64,000 nt of DNA from Paenibacillus herberti (GCF_002233675.1 NZ_NMUQ01000001.1:127021-191020), one strand, 5' to 3'; numbered from the stretch's first letter, positions 34,163 through 43,314 are shown. Numbers and translations are program-made. The notes: generated from the sequence alone by a model not told the origin.

Positions 34163-36007
34163 TTATTTAATTGAAACGTTGTATTGCATCAGCCAGCGAT
34201 TCACTTGGTACAGGTAAGCGAACAACTGCGGACCGCTCATCAGCTGGCCGAACCAGGGGATGTTGGAGCTGGCCGCATCGGATTGGGCAATTTCGCGCAC
34301 CTTGGCGGCATTGATCAGCGGCAGAATCGGGGAGCTGGAGTCATCCAATATATCCAACAGTTTTGAACGAACTGCGTTCAAATAGTTTGGATTATGCGTC
34401 TTTGGATAGGGGCTTTTTTTGCGGTAAAGCACATCATTCGGCAGCACGCCGCGCAGCGCCTGGCGCAGAATGCCTTTCTCACGGTCGCCGGACGATTTGA
34501 TCTCCCAGGGGACATTAAATACATACTCGATCAGTCTATGATCGCAAAAGGGAACCCGAACCTCCAGCCCCGCACCCATACTCATGCGATCCTTGCGGTC
34601 GAGCAGTGTCGGCATGAAACGCGTGATGTTGAGGTACGACATTACGCGCATTTTGCGTTGCAGCTCGTTCTCGCCGCTCAGATGGGGGACAGCTGCTACG
34701 GCCTCGCTGTAACGGTCGCCGATATAATCGAGCGGTTTCGTCCATTCGCGCATTTCCGGCGACAGCAGCTCCGCCCGCATCGGGGAAGCGAGCGCCCAGG
34801 GGAACGTTTCGGCGTTCAGCGATTCCTCGCGATGGAACCATGGATAACCGCCAAACACCTCATCCGCAGCCTCGCCGGAGATGGCGACGGTGACATGCTT
34901 TTTGATTTCACGGCAGAACAGCAGCAGCGAAGCGTCCACGTCGGCCATGCCAGGCAGGTCGCGTGCGCTCAAGGCGTCGTCCAGAGCAGCGACCAGCTCA
35001 GGCGTATCGAACTTGATGTCATGCTGCAAGGTGCCGAGATACTCCACCATTTTTTGAATCCAGGGCTCATCGGCGTTGGGCTGGAAGGCATGCGACTTGA
35101 AATGTTTGTCGTTGTCCACATAATCGACCGAGAATGTATCTATTGATCCGGCGCCAGCCCGGTTGTAAAAGTCCACCGCAAGCGTCGTCAGCGCGCTGGA
35201 ATCTAGCCCGCCGGACAAAAGCGTGCCAACAGGCACATCGGAAGCCAATTGGCGCTCCACCGTATCCCGCAGCAGCTCGCCGATACGCTGTGCCGTCTCC
35301 TCGACGTTATGCTCATGCTCCCAGCTGGTCAGCTCCCAATACGTATGCACGCGCGTACCGCTGCGGTCAACAGTCATGCATTTGCCCGGCAGCAGCTCGG
35401 TCAGATCCTTATAGACGCCAACGCCCGGCGTCCGGGCTGGGCCAACGATGAACAGCTCGGCGATGCCTTCAGCGCCGACATCGCTCTTAACTGCCGGGTG
35501 GGCCAGCAGCGCCTTCGGCTCCGAGCCAAAAATAAACTGTCCGCCAGCCTGGCTGACGAACAGCGGCTTGACGCCAACGCGGTCGCGCGCAAGAAAAAGC
35601 TTCTGCTCCTTGTCGTCCCAGATGGCAAAAGCAAAAATGCCGTTGAATTTTTCTACGGCAGCCGGTCCCCACTCCATATAGGCGGTCAGCAGCACCTCGG
35701 TGTCGCAGGTTGTCGTGAAGCTGCGGCCTCTGCTTTCAAGCTCCCGCTTTAGCTCTGGGGCATTGTACAACTCCCCGTTATAAACGATGACGAATTTATT
35801 TTCGTCCTGACTGCGAATCATCGGCTGAGCGCCGTTTTCAGGGTCCATAACCGACAGACGCCGATGACCAAGGGCGCATGGGCCAGAAATCCATGTTCCT
35901 GAAGCATCGGGTCCCCGGAGCGCTAGAGTTGTGGTCATTTTTTCCAAGTCCTCGCTGTGCAAGGTCAGGTCGCGAGTCCAATCGATCCATCCGGTGAATC
36001 CGCACAT
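34163..36007 (-). CDS. asnB: asparagine synthetase (glutamine-hydrolysing)
   Basis: Makes asparagine from aspartate, ATP and glutamine. 614 aa from the ATG at 36007, which places the nucleophilic cysteine directly after Met (MCGFTGWIDW), as required in class II glutamine amidotransferases. The N-terminal glutaminase domain (ALRGPDASGTW, GHRRLSVMD, IVYNGELYN) is followed by the synthetase domain with PP-loop LLSGGLDSSALTTLA and EVRVPFCDHRLIEYVF. The ribosome site (GAGAGG, about 12 nt away) is weak. The extra 26 codons to 36085 are unlikely to be translated. Confidence 0.95.
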   Translation of the reverse strand: MCGFTGWIDWTRDLTLHSEDLEKMTTTLALRGPDASGTWISGPCALGHRRLSVMDPENGAQPMIRSQDENKFVIVYNGELYNAPELKRELESRGRSFTTTCDTEVLLTAYMEWGPAAVEKFNGIFAFAIWDDKEQKLFLARDRVGVKPLFVSQAGGQFIFGSEPKALLAHPAVKSDVGAEGIAELFIVGPARTPGVGVYKDLTELLPGKCMTVDRSGTRVHTYWELTSWEHEHNVEETAQRIGELLRDTVERQLASDVPVGTLLSGGLDSSALTTLAVDFYNRAGAGSIDTFSVDYVDNDKHFKSHAFQPNADEPWIQKMVEYLGTLQHDIKFDTPELVAALDDALSARDLPGMADVDASLLLFCREIKKHVTVAISGEAADEVFGGYPWFHREESLNAETFPWALASPMRAELLSPEMREWTKPLDYIGDRYSEAVAAVPHLSGENELQRKMRVMSYLNITRFMPTLLDRKDRMSMGAGLEVRVPFCDHRLIEYVFNVPWEIKSSGDREKGILRQALRGVLPNDVLYRKKSPYPKTHNPNYLNAVRSKLLDILDDSSSPILPLINAAKVREIAQSDAASSNIPWFGQLMSGPQLFAYLYQVNRWLMQYNVSIK

Positions 36008-36168
36008 GGGGGGTTCAGTCCTCTCTTGTTCGTAAGCTTGCGACGCAAAGCGACATATGACCATGAATATGCAGAATCGGGGCATAACATGTCTGTCCGC
36101 AGGGAGAAACTACGGGGGAAATGACGGATTAACGTGGATACGGGACAAGGAAGGAGCGTTGGCGAGCG

Positions 36169-36513
36169 ATGAGCCATAACAATCAGGAAGGTCAACGCAA
36201 GACCTATTATGTGGCGGTTGGCGCTGGTCAGGTGTTGGAGGATTCCGAGGCGGCTGCCTATGAGCTTGCCATCTATGCGACCGAGGAGGAAAAGGATGGG
36301 CTCAAAGCGTTGTTTGCGGAGCTTTCCAGTATGGACGAAGCATCGATGGTTCATTTTCATAGAAGTCCATTTGGGTCAGCCAGCCTGGAGGAAATCAATC
36401 AGGGCTATGAAGGGATTCTCAAGCAAATCTACACGCTGGTCAACCGGCTCGGCACAGAGGAAACCCGGCGGCATATCGCCACCATGAATCTCAACATCGG
36501 AGGGCTCCAGTAA
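36169..36513 (+). CDS. small protein of unknown function, first of a pair
   Basis: 114 aa, not recognised. Acidic and soluble: a short beta start (KTYYVAVGAGQVLED) then helices (AAYELAIYATEEEKDGLKAL, EEINQGYEGILKQIYTLVNR). GGAGCG weakly precedes the ATG. Its stop overlaps the next start by one base (TAATG), so the two small genes are coupled. Confidence 0.7.
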   Translation: MSHNNQEGQRKTYYVAVGAGQVLEDSEAAAYELAIYATEEEKDGLKALFAELSSMDEASMVHFHRSPFGSASLEEINQGYEGILKQIYTLVNRLGTEETRRHIATMNLNIGGLQ

Positions 36514-36854
36514 TGAATGTCATTGAGGCTCATGTCAGTCGCGTGGTGGACAAGGAAGGCAGGCCAAGCGGTGAGGTAAAGGTGCAGACGGATGACCCTC
36601 AGTGCGAACAGGTGCTGGCTTATTTTCAACATTCGGAGGATCGGGACTACGATCTCGTGTCCATTGTGCGCAGCGATGCCGATCTGTTGACAGACTGGTT
36701 CGACAACAGCATGCACACAGCTTATGAGGATATTACGATGCAATGGTTTGAAAATGAATCCCTAAAAACGGACTGGGGCCGCCGCGAGACCTTCAAGCAG
36801 CAAGTGCTGGAAAGCGGCCAAGTCCGTGAAGATTTGAAACGATTGCTCCGCTAA
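36513..36854 (+). CDS. small protein of unknown function, second of a pair
   Basis: 113 aa, not recognised. It starts with a beta-rich half (VIEAHVSRVVDKEGRPSGEV) and ends with a charged helix. The central DADLLTDWFDNSMHTAYEDI block is acidic. No signal peptide or membrane segment. Co-transcribed with the preceding gene, followed by a terminator. Confidence 0.7.
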   Translation: MNVIEAHVSRVVDKEGRPSGEVKVQTDDPQCEQVLAYFQHSEDRDYDLVSIVRSDADLLTDWFDNSMHTAYEDITMQWFENESLKTDWGRRETFKQQVLESGQVREDLKRLLR

Positions 36855-36882
36855 GCGGCTGGACGAATAAGCTGAATATAAA

Positions 36883-36916
36883 GAGCCCGCCGGGATGGGA
36901 ATCCTGGCGGGCTTTT
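36883..36916 (+). terminator. terminator after the small gene pair
   Basis: GAGCCCGCCGGGATT-type arm pairs with ATCCTGGCGGGCT, followed by TTTT. Confidence 0.8.
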
Positions 36917-36950
36917 GGATTACCTGAGCGAATATAGAAAACCCAACCCA

Positions 36951-37883
36951 CTAAAAGGGAATATGTTTATCACCACCTGGGCCTCGGTTCGCGGGTTTGC
37001 GGAAAAATTTGAACCCGAATGACTTGATGGGCGGTCTTTTTTTAATCCCCTCTTGATCGAAACGAAGCGCCGCATTGATCTCACCGCCCAGCACGATGAT
37101 GATGGAGCTGAGATAGAGCCAGACCAGCAGCACGATGACACCTCCAAGACTGCCGTAAGTTTTCGTATAGTTGCCGAACTGATTGACATAAAACGAAAAC
37201 AGAATAGAGGTAACGATCCAACCAATCGTGGCAAAACATGCTCCCGGCAGCACATCCCGAAAGTTCAGCTTGCGATTCGGCGTGATCCAGTAGAGCAGTG
37301 TGAATACCAAAATCATCGCGGCCAGCGGCAGAAGGAAGCTGACGACGGTCCAGATCGGTTCGAAGCCAGCGGGATAATCCAGCTTTTGAAACATATATTC
37401 ACCGATGACGCGGCCGAAAATAAGCAGCACAACAACAAGGATAATCACGATTGCCAGTACGAGTGTAGCCAGCAGCGAGATGCCGCGCACTTTCCAGAAA
37501 GGGCGGTTCTCTTCCTCGTCATAGGCTTTGTTGATGCCTTTAATGACCGCATTGATCCCATTGGAGGCTGCCCATATGGTGCCCATCATCCCGATCGACA
37601 GGAGCGTTCCGCTGCTTCCGACGGATACCTCGCTGAGAATAGTACGGACTGTGTTACCTCCATCCTGGGGCAGCATTTGAATGAATTCATTGATGAGCTC
37701 ATCCCCGTTGAGATTCAAATATCCGAGCAAGCTGACCAGGAAGATGAGAAACGGAAAGAACGATAACAGTAAGTAATAGGTTATCTGAGCGCCCAGAGCG
37801 GGAACCTCATCATCCTGAAACCGGGAAAACATATTTTTGCCGAATGCGATGGTTTTCGTCGTGAAGGACGATTTTGACGGCAT
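36951..37883 (-). CDS. YihY/virulence-factor BrkB family membrane protein
   Basis: 310 aa from the ATG at 37883 (GGAGGGG upstream); a longer frame to 37934 has no ribosome site. About six membrane helices. Family features: ALGAQITYYLLLSFFPFLIFLVSLLGY near residues 25-50, SNGINAVIKGINKAYD, RNRKLNFRDVLPGACFA-like NPxRxxxxxxxxxGA block, and GSLGGVIVLLVWLYLSSIIIVLGGEINA. Often labelled ribonuclease BN in error; the true role of the family is unknown. Confidence 0.9.
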   Translation of the reverse strand: MPSKSSFTTKTIAFGKNMFSRFQDDEVPALGAQITYYLLLSFFPFLIFLVSLLGYLNLNGDELINEFIQMLPQDGGNTVRTILSEVSVGSSGTLLSIGMMGTIWAASNGINAVIKGINKAYDEEENRPFWKVRGISLLATLVLAIVIILVVVLLIFGRVIGEYMFQKLDYPAGFEPIWTVVSFLLPLAAMILVFTLLYWITPNRKLNFRDVLPGACFATIGWIVTSILFSFYVNQFGNYTKTYGSLGGVIVLLVWLYLSSIIIVLGGEINAALRFDQEGIKKRPPIKSFGFKFFRKPANRGPGGDKHIPF

Positions 37884-38062
37884 CGGAACCCCTCCGTTTC
37901 TAATTAGGTTATTTGCAACTCCATTACCCCTCAACTATGGACTGAAAACGCCCCAGCAGAGAGCTTGTCATACATGATCTGGAATTTCCATTGCTTTTCA
38001 CTACTAAAGGATTTTATAATTTACCCATAAATCCAGTTACGGATCGGATACGGAGTGGGGAT

Positions 38063-39016
38063 ATGTCAGAAAAGCTGGAGAAGATTGTGGAAGCGGCGAG
38101 ACTTTACTATCAGATGGACTTCAGCCAGCAGGATATCGCTAAGAAGCTGGGAGTTTCACGGCCTACGGTATCGAGATTCCTTCAGCAGGCTAAGGCGGAC
38201 GGCATCGTGCAGATTACGATTCATGATCCGCTGGAGAACAACGACATGATCTGTCGGCATCTGGAGCGGCGCTTTGGCTTGGAGAAAGCAATTGTCGTGA
38301 GCACCCCGTCCCATGAGGACAACGTTGTTAAAAAGTATATTGGAGAAGCGGCGGCCCAATACCTATATGAGATCGTTCGGGACGGCGATACGATTGCCGT
38401 TACATGGGGAACAACGCTGTACGAGATCGCACAACGACTGCCGGTCAAAAATGTGCGTGGCGTCAATGTCGTACAATTGAATGGCGGACTTAGCTATTCG
38501 GAGACGAACACCTATGCTTCCGAAATCATGCATCTTCTTGGAGGCGCATTCAATACGACGCCGCATCTGCTGCCGTTGCCGGCAATAGTTGACCAGCCGC
38601 TTGTTAAGCAGGCGATCGAGGCTGACCGTCACATATCCAAAATTCTCGAAATTGGACGGAAGGCGAATATTGCTGTATTTACGGTAGGCGTGCCTACAGT
38701 GGATTCCGTGCTTGTCAGAGCCAACTATCTTAGTAAAACTGAGCTTGATGTTATTCACCGCCTCGGTAAAGGAGATATCTGCTCGCGCTTCATCGATATC
38801 GATGGGGAGATCTGCCTAAAGGAATTGGATGCGCGCACGATTGGCATTGAGCTGGAAGAGCTAAAAAGCAAGAAACATGCGATTCTAGTCGCAGGCGGCA
38901 TTAATAAAGCCGATGCGGTTTATGCCGCAGTTCGGGGTGGCTATCCCAAAACGATAGTAACCGATACATTTACGGCCCTGTATCTGTTAGAGCGGGAACA
39001 GTCTGTTTCCAGCTAG
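38063..39016 (+). CDS. SorC/DeoR-type transcriptional regulator
   Basis: 317 aa from the ATG at 38063 (GGAGTGGGG upstream). The N-terminal helix-turn-helix region is MDFSQQDIAKKLGVSRPTVS. The effector domain (SorC C-terminal, sugar-phosphate-isomerase-like) has GDTIAVTWGTTLYEIAQ and FTVGVPTVDSVLVRANY, and ends with ILVAGGINKADAVYAAVRGG. It resembles B. subtilis DeoR, which senses deoxyribose-5-phosphate, but no deo genes follow here; the next genes are iron-uptake permeases read after a hairpin. Its target is unknown. Confidence 0.87.
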   Translation: MSEKLEKIVEAARLYYQMDFSQQDIAKKLGVSRPTVSRFLQQAKADGIVQITIHDPLENNDMICRHLERRFGLEKAIVVSTPSHEDNVVKKYIGEAAAQYLYEIVRDGDTIAVTWGTTLYEIAQRLPVKNVRGVNVVQLNGGLSYSETNTYASEIMHLLGGAFNTTPHLLPLPAIVDQPLVKQAIEADRHISKILEIGRKANIAVFTVGVPTVDSVLVRANYLSKTELDVIHRLGKGDICSRFIDIDGEICLKELDARTIGIELEELKSKKHAILVAGGINKADAVYAAVRGGYPKTIVTDTFTALYLLEREQSVSS

Positions 39017-39038
39017 GTGGAAAGGTACGTATTAATTG

Positions 39039-39068
39039 ACGCCAGGCTGCCTGAGGGCAGCCTGGCGT
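39039..39068 (+). terminator. perfect hairpin after the SorC-type regulator
   Basis: ACGCCAGGCTGCC, loop TGAG, GGCAGCCTGGCGT. No T run, but it sits where a terminator is expected. Confidence 0.6.
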
Positions 39069-39199
39069 AAGTTTGCGAGCTGAGCTAAGTAGCTCCATCC
39101 ATTCACCCTAAAGTTCGAAGCATCTCGGCACATATTAGAGCGGACAAACTTTCTTCATGGGGTATCCATATGGTCTATCATCGCTTATAATTACCTTTT

Positions 39200-39218
39200 G
39201 ATAATGATAATCTTTTTC
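39200..39218. promoter_or_regulatory. Fur box before the siderophore permease genes
   Basis: GATAATGATAATCTTTTTC matches the 19-bp Fur consensus GATAATGATAATCATTATC at most positions, including the entire left half. It lies 27 nt before the start codon. Confidence 0.8.
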
Positions 39219-39244
39219 AACTAGAAACGGGGATTGGATTTTTC

Positions 39245-40309
39245 ATGCCTACTACTTCACCATCTGCCTTGCGGGAAGGCGGCTCTAATCAGGGTGACAC
39301 TCTGCCCGTCAAATCGAGACCGGCAATTGCCGTTGTCGTAATTTTGGGAGGGCTGATAGCACTAGCATTCTCTCTGGCGCTCTCTATTTCGGTCGGCGCG
39401 GCGAATGTTTCGCTCGCTACAGTTTGGGAAGCCGTGTTCAATTACAATCCCGAGTTGCAAGAGCATCTGATCGTTCACGAGCTGCGAATGCCTAGAGCAC
39501 TGGCCGGAGCATTGACTGGGGCTTGCTTCGCTGTTGCCGGAGCGCTAATGCAAGGGATGACGCGTAATCCACTGGCCGATTCCGGCCTTTTAGGGCTCAA
39601 TTCAGGTGCTGCCTTGGCTTTGGCGCTCTGTTTTGCTTTTGCTCCTGGAATGCCGTTTATGTTGATCATTGTATGGTGTTTCGTTGGCGCAGGCGTAGCC
39701 TCAGGGATCGTCTATGGCATCGGGTCGCTGTCGCGCGGCGGTCTAACGCCGGTACGTCTTGTGCTGGCTGGAGCAGCCGTATCGGCCCTGTTTACGGCGC
39801 TTAGCGAAGGGATTGCGATTTATTACCGCATCGGGCAGGAGTTGGCCTTCTGGTATGCGGGAGGTTTGGCTGGCACCAAATGGCTGCAACTTGATGCCAT
39901 TCTACCTTGGACCGCCGCGGCGCTGGCCGGAGCGATGATGATGTCACGCTCGATTACGATGTTAAGCCTCGGGGAAGAAGTCGCCTCGGGCCTCGGCTTG
40001 AACATCGGGCGAACCCGTGTGCTCGCTCTTATTCTGGTGCTTGTACTGGCAGGCACAGCTGTATCCGCTGTGGGCGCAGTTGCTTTTGTTGGCTTGCTAA
40101 TTCCTCATGTAGCGCGCTATATGGTCGGAGTGGATTATCGCTACATCATTCCGGCTTCCGCTGTGCTCGGCGCGCTTCTGATCGTGCTGGCTGATATCGC
40201 CTCCCGTATGATCGCTCCGCCTTTTGAATCTCCGATTGGGGCTTTGATCGCGTTGATCGGCGTTCCTTTCTTCCTCTATTTGGCGCGTCGCGAAAGGAGG
40301 GAGCTGTAA
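39245..40309 (+). CDS. iron-siderophore ABC transporter permease (FecCD family)
   Basis: 354 aa with about ten membrane helices. Family motifs: HELRMPRALAGALTGACFAVAGALMQG, TRNPLADSGLLGLNSGAALA, LVLAGAAVSALFTALSEG, YAGGLAGTKWLQL, VGAVAFVGLLIPHVARYMVG, and PFESPIGALIALIGVPFFLYLARR. It would form a heterodimer with the next permease. GGATTGGA-type ribosome site; ATG at 39245. Preceded by a Fur box, so iron-repressed. Confidence 0.93.
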   Translation: MPTTSPSALREGGSNQGDTLPVKSRPAIAVVVILGGLIALAFSLALSISVGAANVSLATVWEAVFNYNPELQEHLIVHELRMPRALAGALTGACFAVAGALMQGMTRNPLADSGLLGLNSGAALALALCFAFAPGMPFMLIIVWCFVGAGVASGIVYGIGSLSRGGLTPVRLVLAGAAVSALFTALSEGIAIYYRIGQELAFWYAGGLAGTKWLQLDAILPWTAAALAGAMMMSRSITMLSLGEEVASGLGLNIGRTRVLALILVLVLAGTAVSAVGAVAFVGLLIPHVARYMVGVDYRYIIPASAVLGALLIVLADIASRMIAPPFESPIGALIALIGVPFFLYLARRERREL

Positions 40310-41343
40310 TGGATACTGAAATGTTACATCAGTCGGCACGCCGCCGCAGAAGTAAGGCGCTGTTTATGCTGGCTGTGCTGCTCATTCTTATTGCGATTGT
40401 TTTCCTGATCAGTATGAATGCCGGGTCCTTCCGCATGTCAGCGGGAACGGTTCTGAACACGTTGTTCGGTGGCGGTACGGACAAGGAGGAGCTCATTTTA
40501 TTCGAATTCCGTCTGCCGCGTATTTGTATCGCGCTGCTGGTGGGCGCCGGTTTGGCTCTTTCAGGCTGTGTTCTGCAAGGAATTTCGCGCAATGGGTTGT
40601 CTGATCCCGGTATCCTCGGCATCAATGCCGGTTCAGGACTCGTCGTTTTACTGTTCATCGCGTTTTATCCAACGACCGACGCGGCTCCCGTTTTTGCACT
40701 ACCGATACTAGCCCTCGTCGGCGCTTGCGTGACGGCGCTTATTATTTTTGGACTAGCCTACAAAAAGGGTGAGGGAATCATGCCGTCCAGGCTGATTCTT
40801 ACCGGGATCGCGATCGCCGCTGCGATCAGTTCCGTGACCATCGTACTGATGCTCCGGATCAGCCCGGAAAAATATCAATTCGCCGCCACCTGGATGGCGG
40901 GAAGCATCTGGGGCTCCACCTGGACTTTTGTGCTCGCCCTGCTACCTTGGGTTATTGTTTTAGGCGCTTACATGATGGTAAAGGCTCGCTCTCTTAATGT
41001 GCTCGCTCTTGGCGATCAGCTTGCCAGCGGCCTTGGAGCCAGAGTTGGCGGTGATCGCAGCCGCCTGTTGCTGGTAGCCGCTGGCCTGGCTGGCGCCTGC
41101 GTCGCGGTGAGCGGCGGTATTGGCTTCGTCGGCCTGATCGGGCCTCATATCGCCCGCCGACTCGTTGGCCCGCGGCATGAGGCGCTGTTACCGACTTCAG
41201 CCCTGTGCGGAGCGTTGCTGATGCTCGTCGCCGATACGGTTTCCCGCGCTCTACCGATGAGCTCTGAGATTCCAACTGGGATCGTCGTTGCGGTCATCGG
41301 GGCTCCTTATTTCCTGTATCTGATGGCCCGTTCTCGTGCCTAA
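40309..41343 (+). CDS. iron-siderophore ABC transporter permease (FecCD family)
   Basis: 344 aa, second permease half. Motifs: FEFRLPRICIALLVGAGLALSGCVLQG, SRNGLSDPGILGINAGSGL, LILTGIAIAAAISSVTIVL, WMAGSIWGSTW, VSGGIGFVGLIGPHIARRLVG, and PTGIVVAVIGAPYFLYLMAR. AAAGGAGG precedes the ATG, which overlaps the stop of the first permease by one base. No binding protein or ATPase gene is adjacent; they must be encoded elsewhere. Confidence 0.93.
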   Translation: MDTEMLHQSARRRRSKALFMLAVLLILIAIVFLISMNAGSFRMSAGTVLNTLFGGGTDKEELILFEFRLPRICIALLVGAGLALSGCVLQGISRNGLSDPGILGINAGSGLVVLLFIAFYPTTDAAPVFALPILALVGACVTALIIFGLAYKKGEGIMPSRLILTGIAIAAAISSVTIVLMLRISPEKYQFAATWMAGSIWGSTWTFVLALLPWVIVLGAYMMVKARSLNVLALGDQLASGLGARVGGDRSRLLLVAAGLAGACVAVSGGIGFVGLIGPHIARRLVGPRHEALLPTSALCGALLMLVADTVSRALPMSSEIPTGIVVAVIGAPYFLYLMARSRA

Positions 41344-41365
41344 GATTTACTCTTATGTACATCAA

Positions 41366-41421
41366 AGAGGCTCCATTCTACTACCGCAGCCGTTGCGGTA
41401 GTAATGGAGCCTTATTTTTTT
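41366..41421 (+). terminator. terminator after the permease pair
   Basis: AGGCTCCATT and TACTACCGCA pair with TGCGGTAGTA and ATGGAGCCT; followed by TATTTTTTT. Very strong. Confidence 0.9.
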
Positions 41422-41425
41422 GCAT

Positions 41426-41851
41426 CTATTTAATCGAGGTTAAAATTGCGCCGACGGCTATCATAACGACGCCGATGCCGTTCCACACGGTAATCTTTTC
41501 ACCAAGGAACAGCATAGCGAGCACAATCGCAAACACGACGCTTAGCTTGTCGATCGGACCGACCTGGGATACAGCGCCGACCTTCAGCGCCATAAAATAA
41601 AACAGCCAGGAGAGCGCACCAGCGGCACCGCTCATAGCGATAAAGGTTAGCGCCTTGCGCTGGCCGAGAATTTCTCCCATCTGTCCGAATTTTCCTTGGA
41701 CGATGACAACCGCAACGAGGAAGGCCGCCATAATGATGGCGCGAAGCGCCGTGGCGGAATTCGCGTCCAGATCCTTCAGCCCAATTTTGCCGAAAATCGA
41801 GACTAGCGCTGCAAATACAGCGGAGAGCAAAGCGTAGGGAAGCCACATCAT
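41426..41851 (-). CDS. small EamA/DMT-family membrane transporter
   Basis: 141 aa with four or five membrane helices, equal to one EamA repeat, so it probably works as a dimer. Family features: ALLSAVFAALVSIFGKIGLK at the start, a central ALSWLFYFMALKVG..S.V.PIDKLSVVFAIVL and the C-terminal LGEKITVWNGIGVVMIAVGA. Substrate unknown. It converges with the permease operon. Confidence 0.88.
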   Translation of the reverse strand: MMWLPYALLSAVFAALVSIFGKIGLKDLDANSATALRAIIMAAFLVAVVIVQGKFGQMGEILGQRKALTFIAMSGAAGALSWLFYFMALKVGAVSQVGPIDKLSVVFAIVLAMLFLGEKITVWNGIGVVMIAVGAILTSIK

Positions 41852-42000
41852 ACGTAAAACCTCCTATGCCCGAGCGGGCTGGGTTACTGGTTCGGATGTT
41901 TTATAGTTTGCATGGTATGGCTGAAATAATCCAAAATCCCATAGAAATGGCGAGGGGTACTGAAAAAAGGTTCGAGCTTGCCGAGGTGAATTAAGAACCC

Positions 42001-42044
42001 AAAAAAGCCCGTAACCCTTGATAATCAAGGGTTACGGGCTTTTG
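42001..42044 (-). terminator. terminator downstream of tRNA-Arg
   Basis: A nearly perfect palindrome (AGCCCGTAACCCTTGAT and complement) gives a T run on the minus strand (CTTTTTT) and TTTT on the plus strand. Confidence 0.8.
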
Positions 42045-42078
42045 CTTGATCTATTAAATTGAACTTAATTGAACGCTA

Positions 42079-42155
42079 TGGCGTCCCGGAAGGGATTCGA
42101 ACCCCTGACCGTGCGCTTAGAAGGCGCATGCTCTATCCGACTGAGCTACCGGGAC
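42079..42155 (-). tRNA. tRNA-Arg (anticodon TCT)
   Basis: Read on the minus strand: acceptor GTCCCGG pairs with CCGGGAC; D-arm AGCTCAGTCGGATAGAGC; anticodon loop CTTCTAA (anticodon TCT) on stem TGCGC/GCGCA; T-arm with GGTTCGAATCC. A discriminator G and an encoded CCA follow. 77 nt, reads AGA codons. Confidence 0.97.
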
Positions 42156-42323
42156 AAAAACAAGCAGTGGCTCAACGCCGACAAGATCAAAAAACGATAC
42201 TTCCTGATATTACAGGAAGATCATGTATTAATCAAGTCTTTTTCTAAACGGCATGTCCACTTCCGTTGAATCAGGTAGCGAATCTGCCACAAGCACTGTA
42301 ATTTTTCCTTTTAACGGGCGCGT

Positions 42324-42331
42324 GTTATAAT
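42324..42331 (+). promoter_or_regulatory. extended -10 promoter before the gene at 42385
   Basis: TGTTATAAT is a perfect extended -10 (TGnTATAAT); the -35 is weak. The predicted transcript begins near 42338. Confidence 0.5.
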
Positions 42332-42384
42332 GTAGCCAAACTTTGGTGAATGAAGGGCGTCACAGATGATGAGGCGGTGGTAGC

Positions 42385-43308
42385 ATTACGACATCCAATG
42401 ATTCTTCCCGAGGGGAAAAAGACAACCTTTACTTATTTCCAAATACGCTGGATCATTACCAGGAACAGTTGACCCGTCTGCTGGAAGCGGAACAATACAG
42501 CGAGGCTAAACGTGTGCTCCAATTCCTCCTTCAATGCCGTGGAGAGGATCAGCGACATTATGAAGAATGGGGCAATCTGCTCTCTTGGCTTGAGATGGCT
42601 TTTCCCGATAGCGACGGGCAGGGCGCGGGTGCACCTGATGATCCTAGTGAGGAGGACCTTCGTCAAACAGCTCTGAATCCGTCGGAACAAGATGAATCTT
42701 ATGTGCAACAGGTGCTCTACATCATGAAGAATCATCCAATGTTGGATCAACAGTTGTTAGCATTGGAACGGGCCGCCCATTTGCGCAGCCCGGAGGTGGA
42801 CGTGACAATTCGGGAATGGCTGGGGCAGGAGCCGTTGCATCCGGTGGTGCAATTCAAAGCTTTGCAATGTTTGCGTCGTCGGGGCGATTCCGGCACGCTT
42901 CGACTGGATCGGCTTGGAGAGTCCACTGAGCTAGAGATCGAGTGGACGCCGCTGGACCTGGATGACTATCCGGAACCGGTACGACGGATTCTTGGCCGGG
43001 TTGAGAGCGTGACGGAGACGATGGATCCGACACTGCCTCATTTTGCGCGCGAGCTATGGAAAGAATGTCTCCAGTATCTATACGGCAGCTCCGCCTATAC
43101 CCGCATGCTCAGCGAGGAGGAGGCTGTTGTCGATAGTTACGCGGCAGCACTGCATCAAACGCTCCTGCTTGCAGTATACGGGACGGCAGATGAAGACGAG
43201 ATCAGGCATACATATGGCATTACCGATGAACTTCGCTTCCGCTATGAGCAGGCCAGCCGGTCCATGCGGCAAATTACGGATTTACAGGAAGGTTACGGCG
43301 AGAATTGA
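42385..43308 (+). CDS. helical (TPR-like) protein of unknown function, possible ATT start
   Basis: The frame is open from 42373 to the stop at 43308 but contains no ATG or GTG near its 5' end; the first standard start is TTG at 42469 (279 aa) with a weak AGGA. The codons before it encode plausible protein (NLYLFPNTLDHYQEQ) continuous with the helical region TRLLEAEQYSEAKRVLQFLL. GAGGCGGTGG is spaced for an ATT at 42385, giving 307 aa. The promoter near 42326 also favours an upstream start. The rest is helical and acidic, with TPR-like periodicity at the N terminus. It directly precedes trigger factor. Confidence 0.75.
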   Translation: MTTSNDSSRGEKDNLYLFPNTLDHYQEQLTRLLEAEQYSEAKRVLQFLLQCRGEDQRHYEEWGNLLSWLEMAFPDSDGQGAGAPDDPSEEDLRQTALNPSEQDESYVQQVLYIMKNHPMLDQQLLALERAAHLRSPEVDVTIREWLGQEPLHPVVQFKALQCLRRRGDSGTLRLDRLGESTELEIEWTPLDLDDYPEPVRRILGRVESVTETMDPTLPHFARELWKECLQYLYGSSAYTRMLSEEEAVVDSYAAALHQTLLLAVYGTADEDEIRHTYGITDELRFRYEQASRSMRQITDLQEGYGEN

Positions 43309-43314
43309 CTTGTC

